64,000 bases of DNA, from positions 2,037,001-2,101,000 of the forward strand of contig JADANN010000443.1 of NCBI GenBank assembly GCA_018806985.1, in the 5' to 3' direction. Numbering within the stretch: the stretch's first letter is position 1; each line of letters starts with the position of its first letter. Positions 1 through 9,584 of the stretch are shown here, piece by piece. Under the pieces are notes generated by a model, which ran no database searches, was not told where the DNA came from, and worked only from the letters and a program-made list of their open reading frames with translations. Origin of the DNA: Angiostrongylus vasorum (taxonomy: Eukaryota > Nematoda > Chromadorea > Rhabditida > Metastrongylidae). The position numbers were made by a program, and so were the translations under genes.

Positions 1-194
1 AAATCGTCACGTCAGTCCTTCGAGATATAGACAGCCTAGAATGGCCCTAAAATTTTAGCGGCTTCTCCGTACTCTTCCTACCCAACGCTGCTCAATCAGG
101 GGTTCTTTCGGGGCAAGGGGAACGAGGTCCGTTTGTTTTTATTGTGCTTAGCATATGGTACCTATGTATAGCTTGTTGAGCTGTGAACGTGCTG

Positions 195-565
195 CCTAGG
201 TATTCTCACTGGTGGCTCGCCAGTTTCTCCCAGAGTGGAGCGGTAGCTTATTTGTTGGAGGCGACTCTAACCGCCTCCCACATACATCCATGTTACTTGA
301 TTGCAAACTTTTGGGCGAATCGACTCGCAGAATACGATCCGTGTAAACTAGAACACATAAACGCACGCATGCATGAATACGTCCACGTAAATGCAGAACG
401 TATGTGCCAAATCGGCGCAGCAGAAACAAGGAGTCTATGCCCTGATTCCATCTCCGTCTCAGAGAAGTATAAGATTGCTTTTGTTCTGCTATTAACCACT
501 ACTCACCACTTCAGGACCAGCCATATTGCTTCGCGACTATCCGGCACGAGATCCTCTCATGAGAA
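195..565 (-). mobile_element. Truncated RTE family A 5' segment, inverted
   Basis: Read on the minus strand, this segment matches the 5' leader of the longer RTE elements at 4,060 and 58,500. Shared landmarks in order are the GGATCTCG start, the GACGCAGATGGA block, the CGCCGATTTGGCACATAC block and the CCACTCTGGGAGA block. It holds only the leader and no endonuclease or reverse transcriptase. Open reading frames on either strand here are by-products of the repeat. The flanks at 1-194 and 566-960 show nothing I can support. Confidence 0.75.
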
Positions 566-965
566 AAGTCCTGAGATAGTCGGGCTAAAGCTTTTCTACC
601 TCGTTTGCCTGAAGTAAAGTGTTTCTAACCACGTCTGTTACCAGTTTTCATACTCCAAAGAGATAAGAGACTTGATAAGCCCGGTGCGAAGACAAATCGG
701 CCTTTTACTCATCATGAACGGTATCGCTAGGTCTGCGGCATGATATCGCTCTATGAGAGAGATCCGTGGCAACATCTCATTATTGCACCAAATTTTAAGC
801 GGTTAAATAAAGCCATGACTTCCGGTAAGGCGATTTCTCCATAAGCATCGAATGAAATAAAGTTAAAGAACTCGAATATAGGGTAGGGAGTCTAAAAGCC
901 GCACTATGTATTTAATATGAATCGATAGACCTGGGTGTTCTACGCAAACAGGTGAGTAGGACTGA

Positions 966-1229
966 ATCTCTTATGAAGAACTGAATCGGCAGTTAGAAAT
1001 CACAAATAGAAAGCAATGAAGCCTTCTTAGCCAGCTACAGAGCGCCAAAATACAAATTACGCATTTGAAACACACACAACAGAATAATAATTCGTCCCCC
1101 CATTCCACGCAAATGTTGCAGGTTCGATGGCCATTGGGCGTAGAAGGATTGGCTGAAATAAAAGAACCTGGACAACAAGTCACAGTCACTGATGTGGTAG
1201 AAAAGTTGGTCACGCAAGTTTCCTCATAG
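966..1229 (+). pseudogene. Leucine-zipper-like coding fragment with in-frame stop
   Basis: One frame runs from 966 to a TAG at 1,227-1,229 and is broken by a single in-frame TGA at 1,017-1,019. Before the stop it reads EELNRQLEITNRKQ and after it SLLSQLQSAKIQI, a continuous heptad pattern of L/I/N residues resembling the second half of a bZIP zipper (CREB3-like spacing). A Gln/Asn/Ser-rich linker and an acidic-hydrophobic tail ending in VSS follow. No basic DNA-binding region is visible upstream; a possible donor (CAG|gtgagt) lies at about 950. It could be a broken exon, a pseudogene, or a real exon with a sequence error. The family assignment is weak. Confidence 0.3.
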
Positions 1230-1570
1230 CACCTTCGAAATAGAGACGTTATTATTTGTCATATCCCTTCCCTCCAGTGAGCGTTCATTATTTTTTTACT
1301 GAAAGTACCATAACTTCTCTCCAATAACCAGTGCGTCTGTGTTACTATTGTAAAAACGATCAAGCTTTATTCAAACGAATACAAACAATTCAAGTATCTA
1401 TTCATCTCGTTGAACATCCCGAGTGTGATCTATCGAAAGCTGTCTTATTCTCCAAAACATAGTATGTCGAAGCTGCGTCTGTATACGCTTTCCACACATC
1501 ATCCTATTATTCTGTTGCTAAAAATATTTTTTAAGCCGAACGAGCTTGTATAAAATTGTGTAATAACGAA

Positions 1571-1860
1571 GGGCACGTGGCGCAGTGGTCGGAGGCGCCC
1601 TGCAACATACGCGTCGAATCGATCCCCGCACTCATGGCCCACGCAAGCCTTCCATCCCTCCAGGGTCGGCAAATTGGTACCAGTCTTGTCTGGGAGGATG
1701 GCACCACTGGCTCGATACATCGGTAGGCCACCGCGAGCCATTGTAAAGGCCAGATATGCATTCAATCACCTCCAAACGATGCTTAATGAAGTCGAATGCA
1801 TGGCGCATCCCTCAAGAAATGATCAACGCTGAGACGCTGAGAGCTTTTATCCTTTAATAA
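1571..1860 (+). mobile_element. SINE-I copy (tRNA-derived), near full length
   Basis: The copy starts GGGCACGTGGCGCAGTGG, an RNA polymerase III A-box-like stretch, and has a B-box-like GAATCGATCCCC about 35 bases later. A conserved body follows (CCTTCCATCCCTCC, GGCAAATTGGTACCAG, CTTGTCTGGGAGGATGG, CTCGATACATCGGTAGGCCA) and then the tail (CGAATGCATGGCGCATCC, GATCAACGCTGAGA, CTTTTATCCTTTAATAA). The tail holds a small GACGCTGA duplication. Apparent ORFs such as MYRASGAILPDK are translations of the repeat. Confidence 0.85.
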
Positions 1861-3431
1861 TGAATAGTCTGAAAAAAGTAAAAATTATTGGTTCGCCATT
1901 AAGAATTGCTTCAGGAAAAAAAAGTGAAAATAGGCAATAACGAAGTTGACGTACGAGGATTAGTGGAGACTTCACTCGGACTTGTTCCCATCAGTTATTT
2001 GGAGCCTAAGAACGGTCAAGTAAACAGGTGAGTGGCCCGAAATCAGATGATACACCACGATCCTCATCAAACACCCTTCCACTCTCGCTGAACCAGCCAA
2101 ATCGCAAAGAATGGTAGTGGATGCAACAAATCCACATACTTCGGCAGCAGTCAGGACATACATCCATCTATGGATTCACATTGCTCAGTACGCCGTTTGC
2201 CTGATTTAAAACCGGTTACTGTCACCTGTTTGAAATAGTTCTAACAAAAATTTCATGACGTTGCCCCCTAATTTGCCAATTTCTAACGTTTTATTTTCAA
2301 AGTGAACATCCAAAGTAACTAAGACATCACTTAGTTAATGTTAAACTTTAACTAACAATTTTGAGATCTGTTGTAGGCGATGTATTAGTTAATTCTGAAA
2401 GTAGGGCGTTCCCATGTCTTCACCACGTGCAAACTTTGTATATCGTAAAGACTCTTCCAAGAGGAGTGTATCACCAATGTGCCGACTCCAGAAGAATAAA
2501 AGATTTTGCCTGGGCTTCGAAGGGGTACAAACAGCGATCCCACGTGTCTTGTTGCACATCGTCTTTAAACACAGCGGTTCTTGCTCCTCTCATCCAATTT
2601 CAAAGTTGTCAATTCACCTGTGCAACGATTTAAAAGCACTGGTTTATTCATATAATATTCTAATTTGGGGGAAGCCTTTTGAAAGCCGGAAATGATGGAG
2701 CTTGGGAAAATTATGTTGCAGGCGACTGAGTTCTCCAGAGATGGTTGAAAAAGTTTCGAGCTGAGGTAGATTCGTTGAAAGAAGAGGAATAGACAGAAAG
2801 ACATCTTGCGCCATGGATTTGAATATTCCGAATAAATTAGTCCATAATTATTATATTTCGCAGGGCTACAATCACAATTAAATCGCTTTGCAATAACTTA
2901 ATGGACATGCATGCATGTTTGAAGCCGGTCGGTTGTAGAAGTTCCAAACTACTCTACCACTGTGCACGCGCTGTACAAATCGTTATCTAGAAACTGAATG
3001 AGTTCAGAGCTACGAGACCGTCCTACTACTGTTCATCCCTTCAAACTAGCTGGTGTTAATTTCTGAAAAATTTACATCGCAACTTTAAAACAAAAGCGCG
3101 TAAGTATCAACGAGACGTCAGAAATGCTATCTAAGGTGTTATCAGTTCCAGAACTTTAGGGTGTTTTGGAAATGGAATTCTTCAAGCTCTATCACATGCT
3201 ATAAAGACGCTTTGGTCTCGAGGGTTCCATTTGTTAAAATGAATTAATCTTGGTTGTGGATGTTTTATGGATGATGGATTTTGGAAAGCGTCGTCGCTTT
3301 TTTGAATGATCTAATACTTCACGTTTGATGATCGCATGGATGCCGACTATTCAGTTCCCATACCTCGCGTCCAAAGAGTCTGACTTTTGAGCTATCTGCC
3401 TTTTCGTGGAAGTTTTTTCCTTGGGAATTGT
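1861..3431. other. Stretch without supported gene
   Basis: This stretch contains scattered short open frames on both strands, the longest about 93 codons near 2,414-2,695. None shows a recognisable domain, codon pattern or splice-supported continuation. I see no repeat shared with other parts of the window here. Confidence 0.5.
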
Positions 3432-3682
3432 GAGACCCTGCAACAAACGCGTGGAATCGATCCGCGCTCCCACGGCCGAGCAAGCCTTCCATCCCTCCGG
3501 GGTCGGCAAACTGCTACCAGACTTGTCTGGGAGGCAGCACTGGCTCGATACATCGGGAGGCCGCCACGGGTCATTGTAAAGGCCAGGTAGGCATTCAATC
3601 ACTTCCAAACGATGCTTAGTGAAGTCGAACAAATGGCGCATCCTCAGGGATTGATTAACACCGACAGCTTTATCCTTTTTTT
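3432..3682 (+). mobile_element. SINE-I copy, 5'-truncated
   Basis: The copy lacks the A-box region and begins at CCCTGCAACAAACGCG. The B-box-like GGAATCGATCC, the core with GGGTCGGCAAACTGCTACCAG and the tail ending in GACAGCTTTATCCTTTTTTT are present. Confidence 0.8.
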
Positions 3683-3733
3683 ATAATTGTGAGACAACAA
3701 TAATGTTTACTCAGGTTCAATTTACTTTTGCAG

Positions 3734-3793
3734 CAACTTTGAGAAGAAAATTCTTGAAATGAATCCGATAATTGAAGCAGTCGCCCAAGGAAA
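3734..3793 (+). CDS. Isolated exon-like segment, myosin-motor-like
   Basis: A 60-base segment lies between a good acceptor (CTTTTGCAG) and a good donor (AAA|GTGAGTG). Read in the only sensible frame it gives NFEKKILEMNPIIEAVAQGK. This resembles the exon end NPILEAFGNAK of myosin motor domains: NPI-x-EA and the final Lys are kept, but the GN pair is not. The similarity is short, no neighbouring myosin exon was found, and the nearby RTE and SINE insertions may have broken a gene. Treat it as a candidate exon of unknown gene. Confidence 0.3.
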
Positions 3794-4553
3794 GTGAGTG
3801 TTTTAATTTCAGTTCTAAGTAACTTTTGAAACGTAACCAGTTACATTTCACGCGAGACTTCTAAGAACGAATTAATGAACAACGGGTGAAACCACCTTCA
3901 TGCCTCTTGCTGTTCGACTCTTTGTACTATTCCCGGAATTTGCTAATGATTGAGGCGGATTGTAGCCATGCTACCACTAGATACAGGGAGTCGTTCATCC
4001 GCTGAATCCACTTAGACATGAAGACAAGAATGTGACCGTAATTAATCCCCATATGATGCACTGTTCCACGGACCTCCCTCACAAGAAGGATCTCGCGCCG
4101 GTTAGTCGCGAGCCTACGTGGCGCGTTCCCAGGTGGCGGATAGACGGTTAATCGCGGAGCAAAAGCGACCTCTGCTTCCCTGAGACGCAGATGGATCCGA
4201 GGGATGGAGTCCCTGTTTCTGCTGCGCCGATTTGGCACATACTGTCTGTATTTACGAGGCGTATTCATGCAAGCGTGTGTGGGTGCATTCTAGTTTATGC
4301 GGATTGTATTCTACGAGTCAATTTGGCCAACGGTCTGCAATCAAGTGACAAGGAAGTATATGAGAGACGGTCAGGGGTCGCCTCCAACAAATAAGCTCCA
4401 TGTCCACTCTGGGAGAGCTCGGCAAGCTACCCGTGAGTATACCCAGCCCACACGTTCAGAGCGCAGCGAGCTATACGTGGGTATCAAAAAGCTAAAAGCA
4501 GTAAAAGAAACAGGCCTCATTCCCCTGACCCGAAAGGAACCCCCAATTTCGCA

Positions 4554-5300
4554 GTGTTGGGTAGGACGAGTACGGAGTGGCTGCTGAAATCTCAGGGACA
4601 ATGGAAGCTGCCTGGATTTCAAAGAACTATGGTGACGATCTGTACCTACAATGCACGTACACTTGCATCCGAGTCCTCGATAGAAGACTTGTTCATGCAA
4701 GCAAGAAGAATAAAGTACGACGTCATCGGCCTGGCGGACACGAGACGACGCCACCCATTCAACGCTGTCTATGACACCGGAGAAGAACTGTTCCTCGGAA
4801 CATGCGACAGTAAAGGAGTCGGCGGCGTCGGCGTTCTCGTCAACACGAGTTTGTCCATGGACATCGATTCATTCAAACAACTTACACTCTGATTCGCATG
4901 TTTACGATTAAAAAGATGTGGACCAATACCAGCCATGACAATCTTCGGCGTTTACGCGATGACATCAAACTATGACGAAGAAGAAGTCGAAACGTTCTAT
5001 ATGGACTTGGAGAATTCTACAGAGAAGATCATACATTCTTCAAGGCCATCATTGGAGATTTCAACGCAAACACTGGACCAAAAAGAACGTCTGAAGAACG
5101 TCACACTGGGACCCACGGATTAGAATGGAACGAACAGGATGAGCGGCTGGCTGAGTTTATCACGGCGACCAAGACCATCGATGGTAACTCGCAATTCCAG
5201 AAGTCGCACTCTCAACGCTGGACGTGGGAGTCTCTCAATGGAGAGTACCATAACGAAACACACCACATCATAGCAAATAGAAGGTTTTGCCTAACCGATG
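4554..5300 (+). pseudogene. RTE family A endonuclease domain (broken)
   Basis: The segment at 4,554-4,892 reads [10 protein letters not shown], the start of an exonuclease-endonuclease-phosphatase fold, followed by [10 protein letters not shown] and [10 protein letters not shown]. After a stop, another frame from 4,935 reads [17 protein letters not shown]. The next pieces give a GDFNA active-site block near 5,050 and [16 protein letters not shown] near 5,220. The last should be [12 protein letters not shown], so an Asp-His catalytic block has decayed. The endonuclease would nick target DNA in an intact element. Confidence 0.85.
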
Positions 5301-5527
5301 TCGCTGTTGTCCCAAAAATTCTACACGGGATCAGATCACCGTCTTTTTCTTACAAGGTTCTATTTCTCGCGCAAAGGAGAAAAGCCGCTAAATTCAAAAA
5401 CTGAAGTCCCAGAACCACCGCAAACTGGGACTTATTCAATTCATTAGTCGGCTGTTGGGAAGATGCCGTTGTCGATAACACCGACGAAGAATGCGATCGG
5501 CTCATTCAACATCTTTACGTTAGCGCT

Positions 5528-6716
5528 ATGAAAGCTGAGAGTTCGAAAGTCACCAAGAGACGTTTGTCTTCAGAAACGCTCGAAATGATACGCCAGCGCA
5601 GAATCGCTCGAAGTAAAGGCAACCACCAACTCACGTCCGAACTTGCAAAACAACGCAGACAGGCGATAAAAGAAGATCTTGAAGAGAGAAGAGTAGCAGT
5701 AATGGTCGAAGCTGCAGAAACTGGGAAAAACATTCGCGAAGCCCATCGAAGCTTCGCCAGTTACACGACCAAGATGATTGCACTCCGACGCCCAGACGGA
5801 ACAGTTACAGCGTCCCAGAAAGGCAATGGAGAAAACCATCCACGAATACTACTCAGATCTGTTCGATAGCCACGCCCACCTCCTGTCATATGAAACAGAG
5901 GAAGATGGAAATGTTGTACCACCGGTTCTCCCTTCCGAAATCCGACATTCCACTTCGTCGGTGAAAAATCGAACACCACCAGATCCGCACAGGATAGGAC
6001 CAGAACACCTGAAGAACCTTCCGCCAGTCTTCGTAAACACATTGGCTCGGCTCTTCACACGTTACCTGACTGAATGCAAGGTCCCTACTCAGTTGAAGAC
6101 CAGCAGGACGGTGTTATTGTTCAAGAAGGGTAACCTACACGATATAAGCAACAATCGCCCAATCTGCTTGCTGTCTGTCGCCTACAAACTTTTCATTCGA
6201 GTCATCCTAAACAGGATTAACAGAACAGTGGACGAAGGAGAGCCATGTGAACAAGCAGGGTTTCGAAAAGGATTTAGTACGATGGACCAATTCCACACGA
6301 TGACAAGGCTCATTGAAGTATCACAAGAGTTCAAAAGACCGCTCTGTCTCACTTTCATCGATTTACAGAAGGCCTTTGATTCAAGTCAAGGAGTCCCTAC
6401 ACAGTGCATAAAGAATCTTTGTGAGCTGCACAAAAATTTCACAACCACGATATCACAATTCTACACCCATATTAACACCGACGTCAAAAGAGGGGTTAGG
6501 CAAGGCGATACCATCTCGCCAAAATCATTTACCGCCACCCTCGAGGATGTCATGCGAACATTGGAGTGGGAAAACATGGGAGTAAAAATCGATGGTCGGC
6601 AGTTACACCATCTTTGCTTTGCTGATGAAATGGTCCTTATAACACCAAGCACTAGCCAAGCGGAACGTATGCTTGCCGACTTTGATAAAGCCTGTGAAGG
6701 ATTGGTCTTCGACTAA
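5528..6716 (+). pseudogene. RTE family A reverse transcriptase (broken)
   Basis: The frame at 5,528-5,869 starts MKAESSKVTKRRLS, a linker found also in the 58-62 kb copy. The frame at 5,778-6,716 carries the reverse transcriptase fingers and palm: RPICLLSVAYKLF, GFRKGFSTMDQ, LTFIDLQKAFDS, GVRQGDTISPK and CFADEMVLI. The catalytic pair of block C should be ADD; here it is ADE, so the active site is damaged. A piece between FDS and QGVPTQ has been deleted relative to the other copy. Confidence 0.88.
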
Positions 6717-7431
6717 ATCTCACAAAAACGGTGTTCATGAGGAACGAGTTGGTTTCGTATGCCCCATTCACTCTCAACGGGACGAATATCTCCGAATGTT
6801 CCAGTTAGGTCTATCTAGGTCGGGAAAGCAACATGTTGAACGACTTAGCTCCAGAGATGAGCAGGGAGGAAAAGACCGGCTTAGGGAGCTTTCAAGAGTA
6901 TTGAGTATGTAGAGAACAGAACATCGGACTCCGTGCCCATCTTTTCGACTCAACGGTACTTCCTGCCTTAACGCAAGCGTCAGAGACATGTTCGCTGCGA
7001 AACAGGATGAAAGGTCACTCAGCATTATTGAACGCGCAGTCGAAAGGACTACACAAGGATTATCCTGCATCACACAAGTGAAGGATAGGTTCCGAAGCTC
7101 CGACCTACGTCAGCGATCAAAGATCAAAGATGCCGTTCTGTACGCCAAATAGTCGAAGATAAGCTGGGCCGGACACGTAATGCGTATGAATGACAACCGA
7201 TGGACAAGAGCCGTTAGTGACTGGATTCCTCGGGATGTCAAACGTACTGCAGGAAGACCACCGACCCGATGGTCAGAGTTCTTCGCGAAGAGCCTAGAAG
7301 AAAGATATGATGCTCGACGAGTCCTTGGAGCGAGCAGAACCCACTGGGCTACTCTTACACGCGACAAGGAGAAATGGAAGAATTACTGGAGCCCGCTCGA
7401 GTCACTCGACGATCAAAGGGACTACGAGTGA
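6717..7431 (+). pseudogene. RTE family A C-terminal region (broken)
   Basis: This is the C-terminal part of the retrotransposon protein, split among frames at 6,673-6,912 and 7,180-7,431. Recognisable blocks are DWIPRDVKRTAGRPPTRWSE and LGASRTHWATLTRDKEKW, which recur in the copies at 61.6-61.9 kb and 19.25-19.75 kb. Confidence 0.8.
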
Positions 7432-7644
7432 TGCAGGTGATTATGCACTGTTCGCCTTTCGGATTGGCCTTACGTAGCCTCGCTACTACATGCCTAGATA
7501 TTGCTTACACACATGAATGGTGTCCTTGACTGCATCGACCGTATTGATCTGCTGTGCGTATTAGTGATACTGGAACGATTTCATTACACCACTAATATGC
7601 ACTAACTGACTGGTATTAATGTAAAGCTTACCCTTTACTATTTG

Positions 7645-7862
7645 TGCAGAACGCTGGTTCGATCCAGTCGTTCAAGCTAACCAAGCCTTCCATCCCTCCC
7701 TAGCCAGCAAATTGGTGCAAGACTCGTATGAAAGGAAAGCAGCACTGACTTGATGCATCGATAGCATCCGCAAGCCACTGTATAGGCCATATACGCATTA
7801 AATAACCTCTGCAATGGTTGATGATAATGCATGATGCATTATTCAGGGATGGATCAAGCAAG
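7645..7862 (+). mobile_element. SINE-I copy, highly diverged
   Basis: A B-box-like CTGGTTCGATCCAG is followed by CCAAGCCTTCCATCCCTCC, CAGCAAATTGGTGCAAGAC and a worn tail (ATTCAGGGATGGATCAAGC). The order matches SINE-I, but identity is much lower than in the copies at 1,571 or 56,777, so this is an old insertion. Confidence 0.6.
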
Positions 7863-7981
7863 TAACCGCTAGTTGACTTTCCTGTGCTTCGAATGAATGT
7901 GTTGCACGTACTAGGATTTCGATGCCGAAAAAATATCGATAGAATCTTTACTGCGTCTGGCTTTATGATAAAAAACTTCAG

Positions 7982-9584
7982 ATGGTGGTTGGGACGCTTA
8001 TCTCCTGTTGAGGCTGGCTTATTGTTATCAAGAGATCCGGCACTCATTATGGGCAGTTATGCAGTATGTCAGCCTCCAGTGAGCTTTTCTTTGTTTTTTT
8101 GCTTCTTCTCCATTATTCTTACAATTTCTGACATATTGAAGGAAATGGATCCATTAGCTGCTGACGAATGGGCAGAATTTATGCTGGTCGTCAGGAATAT
8201 ATCAGGTAGAAATCCTTCTTTAAAAGTCTTTCAGCGCTATATATTTCGCGCGTTCCTCTCAAAAAAGAAAGAACTGCCGCATCGTTTACAAACAGGTGAC
8301 GTGGATCAGTGGATATACGAGTGGGAGATCGATTACAAATTTAACCAGAGATTTAGCAAATCGTTAAAAGTAAGTATAAAATTTTAGTCAATTCTTAGCA
8401 ATCGAAAAAAATGTTTACTTAGAAGCGAAAAAGTCGTAAACGACATCATTTGTGGTCCACCGCATGGTGCGGTTCCGCCCATCGCCTACTACGTCATTAA
8501 ACGAACACCGTAAGCATTGAGCTTTGTCTTATCTACTTTGTCATTGACTTAGTCATTTCAGTGATGGAATGTTCTATCTTGATCAGAACGACACGTTTTC
8601 ATCGGTCGACTTACTGCTGTCTCATTACTATTGTATGTACAAATGTTTTCTCACTTATTGCACCAGTTGCATTCTTTCTATAGCGACGCTCAAGTGTAAT
8701 CGACAGTCATGCTGCAGTTAAAATCAAAGCACAGTCAACAACGTGTTTAAAAAACTAGCGGGACAATTTGGACGTGCATATAAGAAATGTAAAGCGCACT
8801 CGTATCCTGAGTTTAACCCAAGCTAGCTATGGTTTGCCAACAATTTAGCACGACTTTCAAGTTCCAGTCAGATCGGTCTACCAAAGCACAAATTATCCTA
8901 ACTACGAACCACTTTGTCACATTGTCACAAAGTACATGCTCCCTATTATAAGGTGGCCAATGTCTCTTATTCTGAATACAGACGACATTTCTGATTCAAG
9001 CAGCTCGCGAGGAAAAGTCGTGAACTGTGGAAAGTTTCCAAAAAACCGTACACCATCATAGCCTTCATCTTCTGTACAGGTTTCCTTTCCGTGGCAGTCT
9101 TAGTTTGTCGGCATGTGAGTTTCACCAAAATAAAAAATCGAACGGAGGATTGAAGTTGTTGTCGTTTGCACTTGCATGTTAGCCATATAAATGTTTGTTT
9201 GAGACGTTCCTTACTTGCCAGAAACTGCTGACTCTCATACGTCTGTATTCGGCTTCTTTTCTCTAAAATATCCAATTTAGCAAATCTCTTACCGTTGAAT
9301 AGTGAAACTAACCCTGATAGATGGCCATTCCAATTGTTCCTTCAAGGAGTGATGAATTTCGACCTACCACAGTATACATTTCCACGACCAGTGTTAGGTA
9401 TGCTTTTACATAGAATAAGAACGCATTTTCTCACTATTTCTAAAGCTGGTTATCATTTATTTCTTAAATAAATTAATTCATTTCAAGGTGAACTGAAGCC
9501 TCCGAATTATTTATACGACCAACGTTCTCCAATGAAACTAATCTTAGAAGATACAAATAAATCACTCTCTCAGTATAAGCCACG
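7982..9584 (+). other. SH2 domain and linker of the pseudokinase gene
   Basis: The first exon reads WWLGRLSPVEAGLLL then GSYAV, the W-x-G-R-L-x-x-x-E-A start and the GSF-LV strand of SH2 domains. The usual FLVR arginine is not evident (GSYAVCQPP), which would weaken phosphotyrosine binding. The second exon reads DEWAEFMLVVRN (strand C), followed by an unusually long loop. Later exons give IAYYVIKRTPDGMFYLD and FSSVDLLLSHYY, the canonical SH2 C-terminal half. The exon at 9,281 continues NLLPLNSETNPDRWPF and leads into a linker ending SLSQYKPR at 9,584. The splice between the second and third exons is ambiguous: donors at 8,296 and 8,370 are both possible, and only the first keeps phase. Confidence 0.75.

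Larger units (their letters stand above)
4060..7445 (+). mobile_element. RTE-like non-LTR retrotransposon, family A, degraded
   Basis: This near full-length element has a 5' leader at about 4,060-4,550, an endonuclease region at 4,560-5,300, a reverse transcriptase at 5,530-6,710 and a C-terminal region to about 7,430, ending in GATGCAGGTGATTA. It is collinear with the copy at 58,500-61,885. The coding region is split among three frames by many frameshifts and stops, so this copy cannot move by itself. RTE elements make a single protein with an apurinic-like endonuclease and reverse transcriptase and integrate by target-primed reverse transcription. The endonuclease of this class is often mislabelled as craniofacial development protein 2. 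Confidence 0.9.

Noticed and set aside
183..617. Plus-strand frame of 144 codons near the window start
   Set aside because: It lies on the wrong strand of an inverted RTE leader fragment and has no recognised domain.
1499..1765. Recurring protein-like frame MYRAS...LPDK...GTNLPTPEGWKA on either strand at about a dozen sites
   Set aside because: It is the translation of SINE-I copies. Frames break differently in each copy, and all map to the tRNA-derived repeat.
4371..4754. Minus-strand frame of 127 codons
   Set aside because: It overlaps the RTE leader and endonuclease and has no domain; the plus-strand element explains the region.
8204..8232. A 29-base intron in the second SH2 exon (gtagaaatcc...ttcag)
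   Set aside because: It keeps phase with the next exon but is shorter than plausible nematode introns, so a donor at 8,296 was preferred.
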